A stretch of 53,422 nt of DNA from Candidatus Doudnabacteria bacterium RIFCSPHIGHO2_01_48_18 (GTDB lineage: Bacteria > Patescibacteriota > Doudnabacteria > UBA920 > 2-01-FULL-46-14). The stretch lies in assembly GCA_001777515.1 (NCBI GenBank), contig MFEF01000003.1:1-53422 (forward strand), given 5' to 3'. The notes beneath the pieces are model-generated. The model saw only the letters and a list, made by a program, of their open reading frames with translations. It had not been told where the DNA came from and searched no databases. Positions 29,796 through 37,821 of this stretch are shown piece after piece (within the stretch, counting starts at the first letter, position 1; each line of letters starts with the position of its first letter). The translations under genes were made by a program, and so were the position numbers.

Positions 29796-31220
29796 TCATT
29801 TCTGGCGGGGAAACAGAGGTTCGGCCTTGGCAATACTATCTGCGGCCAATGCCTTTCTAATCTTCTCCGTAGTCTCTGGCATGATTGGAGCTAATTTTTC
29901 CGCAATTTCACCTAGCAACGCAACCAGGCTGCAGATGACTTCCCCAAACAATTTCGGATTCTTCTCAGCCTGCTCCCACAGCTTTGTCTCGTCAATATAT
30001 CTGTTGGCCCATGAGATTTCTTCCCAGATACGCGCTAAAGCTTCATGGAACCTCATCTCCGCCATCATCAAAGCAGTATCTTTCAATTCGCGCGGGGTTG
30101 GCACAATCTCTGGCACTACTCCATCGAGTTTGGTGGCAATCAATGTAGTTACTCGGCTAAAAAGATTGCCGAGGCCATTGGCAAGATCTCCCTGGTAGCG
30201 CGCTTCCAGCTTTTCGATAGAAAAATCTCCGTCTTGTCCAAACGGAATCTCGCGCAGCAGAAAATATCGCACTGTGTCGGGACCGTATTTTTGAGCTAGC
30301 TCCACCGGATCAATCACGTTCCCGAGGGTCTTGCTGATCTTTTGCCCATTGATCGTGAAAAAACCGTGGGCATAAACCTTTTTCGGCCACGGAATTTTTG
30401 CCGCCTCAAGGAGCGCCGGCCAAATGATGCAGTGAAACCGCGTGATGTCCTTGCCGACAATGTGAAGATCCGCGGGCCAAAATTGTTTGTATTTCTCGCC
30501 TTTTGGAAAATCAGTGGCTGAAATATAGTTGAACAGCGCGTCCACCCAAACGTAAACAGTCTGGCCTTCATCCCATGGGATTTTTATCCCCCATTTAACA
30601 TTGGGTCGCGAAATCGCCACATCTTCGAGTCCTTGATCAATAAATGCCAGAATCTCATTGCGTCGTGATTCTGGGGCGACAACAAATTCATTACTCAAGA
30701 TTCTCTGCTTCAGAATCTCTCCATAATCAGACAATTTGAAAAACCAATTTTTTTCCTTCAGCTTCTCCGGCGCTTTTTTATGGTCCGGACAAAGCCCGTT
30801 TTCATCCAGATCGCTTTTATTAAGAAAAGCCTCATGGCCGACGCAGTATAATCCTTCATATTCGTCCTCATAGATTTTCCCCGATTTTTTGAGAAGCTCC
30901 AAAAACAAGACAACTGCTTTTTTGTGCCTGTCTTCAGTCGTACGAATAAAATCATCAGGAGCGATATCAAGCATGTCCCAGGTTAAAGAAAACTTCGCTG
31001 CCATTTCATCGGTAAACTCTTCGGGAGTTTTACCGGCGGCGGCGGCGGCCTGCTCTATTTTCGATCCGTGCTCATCGGTACCAGTCAGAAAAAAAGTCTG
31101 TGTGCCAGCTAAGCGGTAGAACCTGGCAAGCGCGTCAGCCGCAATCGTCGTGTATGCCGTGCCAATATGCGGCTGGGCATTAACATAGTATATTGGCGTT
31201 GTTAGATAAAATTTTTCCAC
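29796..31220 (-). CDS. metG: Methionyl-tRNA synthetase
   Basis: This 474-residue class I synthetase charges initiator and elongator tRNA-Met. The HIGH motif is PHIGTAYTT, and KMSKS appears as QKISKTLGN. The TGTDEHG and WVDALFNYIS substrate segments are present. The core lacks the C-terminal tRNA-binding (Trbp111-like) domain, giving a short form. GTG at 31220 is preferred as the start because AGAGG lies just upstream and it leaves one base after the AI-2E stop codon; a longer frame to 31274 would overlap that gene. Confidence 0.95.
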   Translation of the reverse strand: MEKFYLTTPIYYVNAQPHIGTAYTTIAADALARFYRLAGTQTFFLTGTDEHGSKIEQAAAAAGKTPEEFTDEMAAKFSLTWDMLDIAPDDFIRTTEDRHKKAVVLFLELLKKSGKIYEDEYEGLYCVGHEAFLNKSDLDENGLCPDHKKAPEKLKEKNWFFKLSDYGEILKQRILSNEFVVAPESRRNEILAFIDQGLEDVAISRPNVKWGIKIPWDEGQTVYVWVDALFNYISATDFPKGEKYKQFWPADLHIVGKDITRFHCIIWPALLEAAKIPWPKKVYAHGFFTINGQKISKTLGNVIDPVELAQKYGPDTVRYFLLREIPFGQDGDFSIEKLEARYQGDLANGLGNLFSRVTTLIATKLDGVVPEIVPTPRELKDTALMMAEMRFHEALARIWEEISWANRYIDETKLWEQAEKNPKLFGEVICSLVALLGEIAEKLAPIMPETTEKIRKALAADSIAKAEPLFPRQK

Positions 31221-31221
31221 G

Positions 31222-32241
31222 TTACAACCTCTGCTCCCGGAAATCGCTGACAAACACACTGACCGCGCCAACAATAGGCACCGCCATCAAGAGCCCGATA
31301 ATACCAGCGACCTTGAAACCGATCAAGACCGCCAAAAGGATCACCAGAGGATTTGCGCCGACTGTTTTACCCATGACCTTTGGCACCAGGATATAGTTTT
31401 CTGTCTGCTGAATGAGAATGTATAAAATGATCACGAAGACTGCCAGAGTTGGCGATTGCGCGAACGCCACAAACACTGCCGGTATCCCGGAAAGAATGGG
31501 TCCCAAATAAGGAACAATCTCGAGAAGGCCGGCAAGGAGCGCCAGCGCGAGCGCGTATTTAACCCCGAGCGCGGTGAGTCCCAAAAAAGTAAAAGCGAAA
31601 ATAAACCCGGAAAGCACAAGCTGTCCCAGAAGCCAGTAACCAATCTTTTTCTGTACCTTGTCTGTTAGGCCCATTATATAGGCCTGATGTTTGAAAGGCA
31701 CGAGCGACCGTATGAAATTTTTCATGCCATTCTCAGAAGAGATAAGATAGAAAGTAAACACCAGGATGCCGACCAGCTGAACAAAGCTATTAACCACGCC
31801 CAGGGTTTTTTGAAATACGTCTTCAGTGAGCTGCGAGAAACTCTGGCCGAGCGCGGAAAGTCCCCTAGCTAACCCCAGCTGATTTAACGCCTGCGAAAGC
31901 GTGCTGGCTCTAGTTGAAAGGTCATGGCGGAAATCCTCAATACGGCTGGAAAGCATATTGAACTCTTCGACCATGGGTGGGATTAGGAAATAAACCACTA
32001 ACCCTAAAAGGCCAAGGAAAAATAAATAAACCATAATCACAGACATTCCCCGGGGAAATCTGGCCTTGCGGTATAGCCAATCCACGAGCGGATCCATTGC
32101 TGATGCTAAAATCATCGCCACCACCAGCATGAGAATTATGTCGCGGATGATGTACATCAAAACCAACACCAAAGCCACTATCGCGACTTTTATGAGCGCT
32201 GTGGTAGAGATGTGGATGTTGACGTTCTGCGGTTCATTCAT
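31222..32241 (-). CDS. AI-2E family transporter
   Basis: The 339-residue membrane protein has the AI-2 exporter/PerM layout: two N-terminal segments, a helical soluble region (about 90-150), then five or six segments. It includes LALLAGLLEIVPYLGPILSG, the conserved E-x-x-P-x-x-G-P loop, and a C-terminal VGANPLVILLAVLIG block. The family includes the autoinducer-2 exporter TqsA and sodium-proton exchangers, so substrate is uncertain. It lies one base before metG in the same transcript. Confidence 0.93.
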   Translation of the reverse strand: MNEPQNVNIHISTTALIKVAIVALVLVLMYIIRDIILMLVVAMILASAMDPLVDWLYRKARFPRGMSVIMVYLFFLGLLGLVVYFLIPPMVEEFNMLSSRIEDFRHDLSTRASTLSQALNQLGLARGLSALGQSFSQLTEDVFQKTLGVVNSFVQLVGILVFTFYLISSENGMKNFIRSLVPFKHQAYIMGLTDKVQKKIGYWLLGQLVLSGFIFAFTFLGLTALGVKYALALALLAGLLEIVPYLGPILSGIPAVFVAFAQSPTLAVFVIILYILIQQTENYILVPKVMGKTVGANPLVILLAVLIGFKVAGIIGLLMAVPIVGAVSVFVSDFREQRL

Positions 32242-32274
32242 ACTGCCCTAATTCTAGCGGAAAAACGGCAATAA

Positions 32275-33540
32275 TCAAAGCTTGAGCAGTTTTTGGATTT
32301 CCGCCGGTTTGCCGGCGCCAACAACCGCGAGATTAAGTTTTTTGGCATCAAATGTTTCTTTCGCGACCCGCTGCACGTCTCTGGCTGTCACGCTATCTAT
32401 GGCCTTGAAGGCCTCCTCCGGCTCTAAAACTTTTTTACGAAACGCGATTTGCTCCAAATACCAGCCAAGCAGATTTTCACTGTCCTCCAGCGACAGCGTC
32501 AGTGTTCCTTTGATGTATTCTCTGGCTTTTTTCATCTCACGGTCAGGAACGATTTCCTGCTTGATCTTTTTGAGCTCTTCAAGCGTGACCTTGATGGATT
32601 CACTGAGCGACCCCTGGCGCACGCCGGCCTGCACCACAAATAGTCCGGTATCCTGATAATTGGAGCTTGAAGCTTTTACGTAATAAGCAAGACCTCTGCG
32701 CTCTCTGATTTCCGTAAACAGCCGCGAACTCATACCTCCGCCTAGGATTGTGGCGAGGACCAGCTGCGGAATATAGTTGGGATGGTTGTATTCATAAGAC
32801 TTGAAACCGAGCGCTAAATGCATCTGCTCGGTTTTTTTCGGAGCGATGCGCAGCGCCGGGCCAGCCTTCTTCTCCACGGCCATTATCCATTTTGGGACCT
32901 TTTTGTTGCTCAGCTTGCTCCAATGCAGATACACGAGCTTGTCAAAAATCTCTTCATCAAAAGCGCCGGCTACGGCCATAATCATATTTTCGGGCTGATA
33001 ATATGCCTTTACGTAATCGAAAATATCCCGGCGACTGATTTTGGAAACGATCGGTTTGGTGCCGGCAATGTTCCGGCCCAGCGGCTGGTCTGGCCACATT
33101 ATCTCTTCCAAAACGTCTTCCACATGGCGCATTGGTGTGTCCTCGTACATGTTAATCTCTTCAGCGATCACGCCTTTTTCGCGCTCGATTTCAGCCGCAT
33201 CAAAAACCGGATGCTGCAGCATATCTGTCAGGACCTCGAAAATAAACGGCAAATGCTTTTTTGCTGCTTTGATGTAATACTGCGTATGTTCTTTGCCGGT
33301 GTTGGCATTGTACTCCGCGCCGATCGCGTCAAGAGCGTGCGACAGTTCTTGCGCGGTCGGATATTTTTCTGACCCTTTGAAAAAGAGGTGTTCTAAAAAA
33401 TGAGATATACCGTTCACGCGCTTTTCTTCCTGCCGTGAACCGACCTTCACAAACATGTCCACGAGCACAGATTGCGCGCCTTTAATGGGAACTTTGAGAA
33501 CTGTGAGACCGTTCTTTAATATTTGCTTTTTAAACATCAA
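32275..33540 (-). CDS. M16 (insulinase) family peptidase
   Basis: A single-chain M16 zinc peptidase of 421 residues. The inverted zinc motif HxxEH is HFLEH within GISHFLEHLFFKGS, and the distal Glu lies in the EREKGVIAEEINMYED segment about 75 residues on. The C-terminal half is the catalytically dead M16 repeat, with LGGGMSSRLFTEIRERRGLAYY (split here only in mention). Members degrade peptides or process surface proteins. It precedes the AI-2E gene with a 33-base gap and follows the M24 peptidase across an AT-rich repeat. Confidence 0.93.
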   Translation of the reverse strand: MMFKKQILKNGLTVLKVPIKGAQSVLVDMFVKVGSRQEEKRVNGISHFLEHLFFKGSEKYPTAQELSHALDAIGAEYNANTGKEHTQYYIKAAKKHLPFIFEVLTDMLQHPVFDAAEIEREKGVIAEEINMYEDTPMRHVEDVLEEIMWPDQPLGRNIAGTKPIVSKISRRDIFDYVKAYYQPENMIMAVAGAFDEEIFDKLVYLHWSKLSNKKVPKWIMAVEKKAGPALRIAPKKTEQMHLALGFKSYEYNHPNYIPQLVLATILGGGMSSRLFTEIRERRGLAYYVKASSSNYQDTGLFVVQAGVRQGSLSESIKVTLEELKKIKQEIVPDREMKKAREYIKGTLTLSLEDSENLLGWYLEQIAFRKKVLEPEEAFKAIDSVTARDVQRVAKETFDAKKLNLAVVGAGKPAEIQKLLKL

Positions 33541-33555
33541 TTCAAAATTAAAAAA

Positions 33556-33630
33556 TCAAAATGTAAAATGACAGTGTAAAATTTTAAAATTCTTAATTGT
33601 CATTTTGATCTTTACATTTTGCATTTTACA
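33556..33630. repeat. AT-rich imperfect inverted repeat
   Basis: ATCAAAATG...AAAATGACA is mirrored by TGTCATTTTGAT and further by TTTACATTTTGCATTTTACAT. Repeats of this wording are common between CPR genes. It probably ends the M24 transcript or separates it from the M16 gene. Confidence 0.5.
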
Positions 33631-34698
33631 TTAGCTAATTATCATCGACTTTATATCTTTAGGCGACTTTGATAATACCTCGTTGTCCTTATTCTTTATC
33701 AATACCATATCCTCTATCCTTACCCCGCCCCAGCCTTCAATATATATCCCCGGCTCAACCGTGACAATCATGTCGCTGAGCAAAATGTCGTCTGATTTTG
33801 GTGAAAAATTCGGCAATTCGTGTATTTCCAAGCCAACACCATGCCCGGTGTTGTGGGTAAACCCAGCACCACGAAGCTGGTGCTGGGTAAATTTGTTACG
33901 CCAATCACTCACCTCATCAATATATTGTCGTGCCGTTTTGTCCACCACCGAAGCTTTGTTCCCTAATCTCGCTTTTTCAATTCCCCGCTTCTGCGCCACC
34001 AGCACTGTGTTATAAATCTGCGCTTGTTTTTTGCTAGGTGAACCGATAAACAGGGTTCTAGTGAAATCCGAATGATATCCTTTTACCAGAACTCCGAAAT
34101 CAAGAAGTAAAAAATTGTTGCGCTTGATTTTTTGTTTTCCTGAAAGGTGATGGGGCGCAGCTGCGTTTGCCCCAAAGGCCACGATCGATTCAAAAGCCAT
34201 GCCGTCAGCGCCGTGCTGGATAGCGGTTCTCTCCAGCTGCTGCGAAATCTCGATTTCTGTCATTCCCACCCGTGCATATTTTTTTATTTGCGCAAAACAC
34301 GCGTCAACTATCCGCTGGGCTTTCTTTATGCACTGAATCTCTTTTGCTGATTTAACAGCGCGCAAATCCTCAACCACGTTTGTGGCAACTATCCATTTGG
34401 CTTTGTGGTTTTTTTTCAAACTTGCCAATTCCCGAACAGTGATCCGGTCCTCGATCCCAATGCGGCCAGCGAGTTTGAGCTCTTCAATTTTTTTCACTTT
34501 CAAATCTGACTCGCGTTTGGCCCGGATAGTATACCGGTCGTCAACATACAATTCCGCACTCTTTCTGGTGACAAACACCACGCCCATAGAACCGGTAAAA
34601 CCAGACACATATTGCCGGTTAAGCTTAGTCAATACCAAAAACGCGTCGAGCGCGTTTTGTCTGAGGTAATCCTGCAAATTTTTGATACGATTATCCAT
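33631..34698 (-). CDS. pepP: M24 aminopeptidase (Xaa-Pro type) with palindromic insert
   Basis: A 355-residue Xaa-Pro peptidase-like enzyme. All five dinuclear metal ligands are present: LLLDFG and SDFTRT (Asp), HNTGHGVG (His), VTVEPGIY (Glu) and GGVRIED (Glu). The creatinase-type N-terminal domain occupies about 1-115. Ten extra residues (TQHQLRGAGF) sit just before HNTGHG and are encoded by a 30-bp palindromic insert flanked by an 8-base duplication. They lie next to the metal site but keep the frame. Whether the enzyme is PepP, PepQ or another dipeptidase is not decided. Confidence 0.88.
   Translation of the reverse strand: MDNRIKNLQDYLRQNALDAFLVLTKLNRQYVSGFTGSMGVVFVTRKSAELYVDDRYTIRAKRESDLKVKKIEELKLAGRIGIEDRITVRELASLKKNHKAKWIVATNVVEDLRAVKSAKEIQCIKKAQRIVDACFAQIKKYARVGMTEIEISQQLERTAIQHGADGMAFESIVAFGANAAAPHHLSGKQKIKRNNFLLLDFGVLVKGYHSDFTRTLFIGSPSKKQAQIYNTVLVAQKRGIEKARLGNKASVVDKTARQYIDEVSDWRNKFTQHQLRGAGFTHNTGHGVGLEIHELPNFSPKSDDILLSDMIVTVEPGIYIEGWGGVRIEDMVLIKNKDNEVLSKSPKDIKSMIIS
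33854..33891. repeat. 30-bp in-frame palindrome in pepP with 8-bp duplication
   Basis: TGGGTAAA at 33854-33861 is repeated at 33884-33891. Between and overlapping them ACCCAGCACCA and TGGTGCTGGGT form an 11-bp stem with a 6-base loop. The ends CCAGCACC/GGTGCTGG are shared with the termini of the 100-bp element. Confidence 0.75.
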
Positions 34699-34703
34699 AG
34701 ATG

Positions 34704-34764
34704 CGTCATTCCCGCGAAAGCGGGAATCCAGTTTTTCTGGATCCCCGATCCAGTCGGGGATGAC
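34704..34764. repeat. Three-hairpin intergenic repeat (dRS3-like wording)
   Basis: ATTCCCGC/GCGGGAAT, CCAG/CTGG and ATCCCCGA/TCGGGGAT form consecutive hairpins, enclosed by GTCAT/ATGAC. The wording matches small repeats widespread in bacteria (for example the dRS3-type ATTCCC-N8-GGGAAT). It fills the glyS-pepP gap and may act as terminator. Confidence 0.75.
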
Positions 34765-34766
34765 AA

Positions 34767-36113
34767 TTAGAGACTGGAAAAATTTTCTCTAAAATAGTTT
34801 ATTAGTTCGGCTATAGCGACTCGTTCTTGAGCCATTGTATCCCTGTCTCTAATCGTCACTTTTTTATCTTCCAAGGAGTCAAAATCTATTGTTACGCAAT
34901 AAGGCGTGCCAATCTCGTCTTGCCTGCGATAGCGCTTGCCGATCGAAGCAGTTTCATCATACTGTACCATCCACCGCTTTCTCAAATCGCCATAAATCTC
35001 TTGCGCTAGGCTGATCAGTTCTTCTTTTTTGGAGAGCGGCAGAACCGCGATTTTTATCGGCGCAAGCGCTTTGGGCAGGCGCAAGGTGATTTCAGTTTCA
35101 TGCACGGCCGTCTCCTTGCCGGACCTGGCTTCGGTTTCAGTATAGGCGTCAGCTAGTACAGCGAGCATGATACGATCAAGACCGAATGTCGGTTCCACTA
35201 CATAGGGGATGAATTCCTCACCGGTTTTTTCGTCTTTATATTTCAAATCGGCTCCGGATAATTCAATGTGATTTTTTAGATCATAGTCAGTGCGGTTGGC
35301 AATCCCCGCTATCTCGTCCCAGCCGAATGGAAAATTATAATATGTATCCACTGTCCGCTTGGAATAATGCGCCAGTTCTTCTGTGGGAAGCTCAACAGTT
35401 TTGAAATTTTCCTTCTTCAGTCCCAATTCCACAAAAAATTCTTGTTGGTAAGCAAGCCAGCCCTCAAACGCCTCATCGTCTTCTCCGGGTTTAACGAAAT
35501 ATTCTAGCTCTCCGATCGTGAATTCTTTCATACGAAAAATTGAGTTGCCAGTCGTAATTTCATTACGAAATGAGCGGCCGATTTGGGCGATTCCAAAAGG
35601 TAATCTCCGCCGCATACTCTCGGTTACGAGCTTAAAATCAGTAAACATCGCTTGCGCCGTTTCGCCGCGCAAATAAACCGTGGACTTGCTGTCCTCAGTG
35701 GTGCCAATAAATGTTTTAAATAATAAATTAAAATTCTTCGGTTCTGTCCATTCCGCCTTTTTACCCTTATGGGTTTCTTGGTGTGCGGCGATCTCTTTTG
35801 ATTTATCCACACGCAGCCTCATGTGGCATACTTTGCACTCAACCAAAGGATCTGTGAAGTTTTTTATGTGGCCTGAAGCTTCCCAAACCTTGGGATTCAT
35901 GATAATCGGACCTCTCATACCCACCATATCCGATCTTTTTTGAACGATTTTTTTCCACCACAAATCGCTGATGTTTCTAAACAATTCCACGCCCAGAGGT
36001 CCATAGTCGTAGCTATTTGCCAGCCCGCCATAAATCTCGCTGCCGGGAAAAATAAAACCCCGCCGCTTGCATAAATTAACGATTTTTTCCAGTGTAACTG
36101 ACATATTGTGCAT
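34767..36113 (-). CDS. glyS: Glycyl-tRNA synthetase, homodimeric class II type
   Basis: The 448-residue alpha2-type GlyRS charges tRNA-Gly. Motif 1 region (YGPLGVELFRNI), motif 2 (FRNEITTGNSIFRMKEFT) and motif 3 (GLDRIMLAVL) are intact. A C-terminal anticodon-binding domain starts near APIKIAVLPL and ends with DRDTMAQERV. A small zinc-type insert (CKVCHMRLRVD) follows the glycine pocket. The first ATG is used; MSVTLEK three codons on is an alternative. No Shine-Dalgarno sequence is visible. It begins 12 bases downstream of the reverse-transcriptase fragment. Confidence 0.96.
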   Translation of the reverse strand: MHNMSVTLEKIVNLCKRRGFIFPGSEIYGGLANSYDYGPLGVELFRNISDLWWKKIVQKRSDMVGMRGPIIMNPKVWEASGHIKNFTDPLVECKVCHMRLRVDKSKEIAAHQETHKGKKAEWTEPKNFNLLFKTFIGTTEDSKSTVYLRGETAQAMFTDFKLVTESMRRRLPFGIAQIGRSFRNEITTGNSIFRMKEFTIGELEYFVKPGEDDEAFEGWLAYQQEFFVELGLKKENFKTVELPTEELAHYSKRTVDTYYNFPFGWDEIAGIANRTDYDLKNHIELSGADLKYKDEKTGEEFIPYVVEPTFGLDRIMLAVLADAYTETEARSGKETAVHETEITLRLPKALAPIKIAVLPLSKKEELISLAQEIYGDLRKRWMVQYDETASIGKRYRRQDEIGTPYCVTIDFDSLEDKKVTIRDRDTMAQERVAIAELINYFRENFSSL

Positions 36114-36125
36114 AATAACAAAAAA

Positions 36126-36395
36126 TTAGCCTTCTTTCCATAAACTATGCCAATTTCCAATCTCTTGCCCTAACTCATATGCATTGCCATGGCTAGTAAA
36201 CCCCAGAAACGAATCGGCAATGAATGTCCAGTCAAAAAAAGGATAAAGTTGCCGGTAAATTGCATGATGCAATACCCTGTCTCGAACACTGGCTTTGTGA
36301 ATGTTGCGCGGCTTGGGATCAGAGATATTAAATGCCTTGTAACCGCCATGCTGATAAATGAACCCTCCCCCCAACGGAAATTTATCCACAGCCAA
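36126..36395 (-). pseudogene. Reverse transcriptase fragment of a diversity-generating retroelement
   Basis: Residues about 20-65 of this frame, YKAFNISDPKPRNIHKASVR followed by DRVLHHAIYRQLYPFFD and FIADSF, match the RT1-RT2 region of DGR and group II-like reverse transcriptases (DPK.R.I..PSFRDRVVHHA). The N-terminus, the YxDD catalytic box and the thumb are absent; glyS begins 12 bases further on. The start in the frame is TTG and is not convincing. It is a dead remnant of the RT that once served the adjacent avd and variable-protein genes. Confidence 0.75.
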
Positions 36396-36759
36396 TCTCC
36401 CTATTTTACAAAAAGCCAGCGATGCTTACAAACTGTGGCACAATATGCTGGTACATCTCCCTAGACTGACCAAATACTCTCTGGGAGAAAAAATCAATCT
36501 GCTCTTTACTGATGTGATAGAGCTTATTCTCACCGCCGATTTTGCCAGGGAAAGCAAAATGGCAATCATTCAAAAAGCCAGCATCAAACTCGACACTCTG
36601 AAATTCTTTCTGCAACTGGCTTGGGAACTAAAAGCCATGGATAATAAAAGATACATTGCGATTTCTTCGCCGCTAGTGGAGGTTGGAAAGATGCTAGGCG
36701 GATGGCAGAAACAACAATTCATAAAAGAAGCTCCCACCGAAGTAGGAGCAAGAAGATAA
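36358..36759 (+). CDS. avd: Avd-like four-helix-bundle protein of a DGR
   Basis: Residues 14-125 follow the diversity-generating retroelement accessory protein: LPILQKASDAYKLWHNML, then YSLGEKI, IIQKASIKLDTLKFFLQLAW and VGKMLGGWQKQQ. Avd forms a pentameric barrel that binds the reverse transcriptase and template RNA. The first dozen residues (MNPPPNGNLSTA) are not typical, so the real start is unclear. It runs opposite to the RT fragment and variable-protein gene and overlaps both ends in antisense, unlike the usual same-strand DGR order. This suggests rearrangement. Confidence 0.8.
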   Translation: MNPPPNGNLSTANLPILQKASDAYKLWHNMLVHLPRLTKYSLGEKINLLFTDVIELILTADFARESKMAIIQKASIKLDTLKFFLQLAWELKAMDNKRYIAISSPLVEVGKMLGGWQKQQFIKEAPTEVGARR

Positions 36760-37376
36760 TAGCGGCGACGCAGGAACCGATCGTTGCGGTTGAAGTTGTT
36801 GTCAAGCCAGTTGAAGTTCAGCTTCCAGCGCTTGCCATTCCAGTTGAAGTAAGCCACGTTGCCGCTGCCATCGTCGCCATCGTCGTCCTGCAACTCGGTA
36901 AGCGGCATGATGAAGTAGTGCACACCGCGGGACTCGACAGGGAAAATCTCTTTTCCCTCGTCCTGGGCTTTGAGCAAGTCTGCGGCCAAACCGACACTGC
37001 CGATTGCATTGACTTCTTTCGCGCGCTTCATCATGGTCTCGCCGCTAACGTATTCCTCGTCATCGCGAACGGGACATGAGCTGTAATCGAGCTTGGCGAG
37101 GTCAACGTCGCCTTCGAGACGGTCACCGCCCTTTTTGACTTTCCACCCTTGCGGAATGAGTCCGGTGTCCTTTGCCGCAATCGGCGTAACTATACCGCTT
37201 GCTTTTTTGGAAAACTCAATCATAAAAGCGGCGATCTTGTCTTCGAGTTCCGTGCCTGGATACTCCAGGGCTTTCTGAAAAACTGCATCGGGAATCCCAG
37301 ACTTCTGCGCCGCAATCATCAATCGATCATGCAGCTTGTCAATTTTCTGAGCAGATGCGGTCAATGGTGTTTCCAT
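36570..37376 (-). CDS. DGR variable (target) protein, C-terminus uncertain
   Basis: The 268-codon frame encodes a helical N-terminal region (1-110) and a C-type-lectin-like C-terminal part, with SGETMMKRAKEVNAIGSVGL and SRGVHYFIMPL, ending in the Asn-rich variable region. AAGGAGG lies 8 bases before the ATG at 37376; a GTG two codons earlier is too close to it. After the variable region the frame runs ~63 codons antisense to avd with odd composition (CCFCHPPS), so the natural stop was probably lost. The protein would display variable residues on a surface. Confidence 0.75.
   Translation of the reverse strand: METPLTASAQKIDKLHDRLMIAAQKSGIPDAVFQKALEYPGTELEDKIAAFMIEFSKKASGIVTPIAAKDTGLIPQGWKVKKGGDRLEGDVDLAKLDYSSCPVRDDEEYVSGETMMKRAKEVNAIGSVGLAADLLKAQDEGKEIFPVESRGVHYFIMPLTELQDDDGDDGSGNVAYFNWNGKRWKLNFNWLDNNFNRNDRFLRRRYYLLAPTSVGASFMNCCFCHPPSIFPTSTSGEEIAMYLLLSMAFSSQASCRKNFRVSSLMLAF
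36762..36860 (-). other. DGR variable region (VR)
   Basis: About 33 codons read NVAYFNWNGKRWKLNFNWLD and then NNFNRNDRFLRRR. Ten are AAC or AAT, the codon class changed by adenine-directed mutagenesis from a template repeat. I found no second, adenine-richer copy (TR) in the window, so the VR can no longer be renewed locally. Confidence 0.65.
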
Positions 37377-37413
37377 CGGCACATCCTCCTTATTGAAATA
37401 CTCAATCTCGGAA

Positions 37414-37473
37414 TTGAGACGAGCAGTTTAACTATCAACCAAAACGCTTTGATAATCAAACTGCTAGACTCAA
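37414..37473. other. 60-bp symmetric hairpin upstream of the variable-protein gene
   Basis: Three paired blocks, TTGAG/CTCAA, GCAGTTT/AAACTGC and TATCAA/TTGATA, are separated by equal-length internal loops (4+4 and 3+3 bases) around a 10-base apex. It lies 38 bases before the start codon on the message side, in the variable-protein leader or as a DNA cruciform. Confidence 0.65.
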
Positions 37474-37530
37474 TAACTGGCAATGTTAGCATATTTTGAC
37501 GATTTTGTCAAGAGTGTGTACAGTTACCTC

Positions 37531-37821
37531 ATGACTATTGAAGAATTAAAAAAGGCGGTGAGTCCGGTATTGCGCAGGAATTCCGTTGAATATGCGGGCG
37601 TTTTTGGCAGTGTAGCAAGAGGCGAAGCACGGCCCGAGAGTGATGTAGATATTCTCGTAAAATTTACGGGTCCAGCGACCTTTGCCGGTTATCTCCAGCT
37701 GGATGAAGATTTGCGCAAAACTCTGGGGCGGGAGGTTGATCTGGTTACCGAGGGAGGTGTAAATAAATTTTTACGTCCACAAATTGAGCGAGACCTGAAA
37801 ATAATTTATGGACAAAGATAA
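37531..37821 (+). CDS. MNT-type nucleotidyltransferase antitoxin
   Basis: The 96-residue minimal nucleotidyltransferase has the G-S-x(5-8)-D-x-D motif as FGSVARGEARPESDVDILV. Such proteins adenylylate and silence partner HEPN RNases (MntA-HepT systems). Start 37531 is chosen by family length; the frame is open further upstream. It overlaps the HEPN gene by 14 bases, the normal toxin-antitoxin arrangement. No clear Shine-Dalgarno sequence. Confidence 0.9.
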   Translation: MTIEELKKAVSPVLRRNSVEYAGVFGSVARGEARPESDVDILVKFTGPATFAGYLQLDEDLRKTLGREVDLVTEGGVNKFLRPQIERDLKIIYGQR

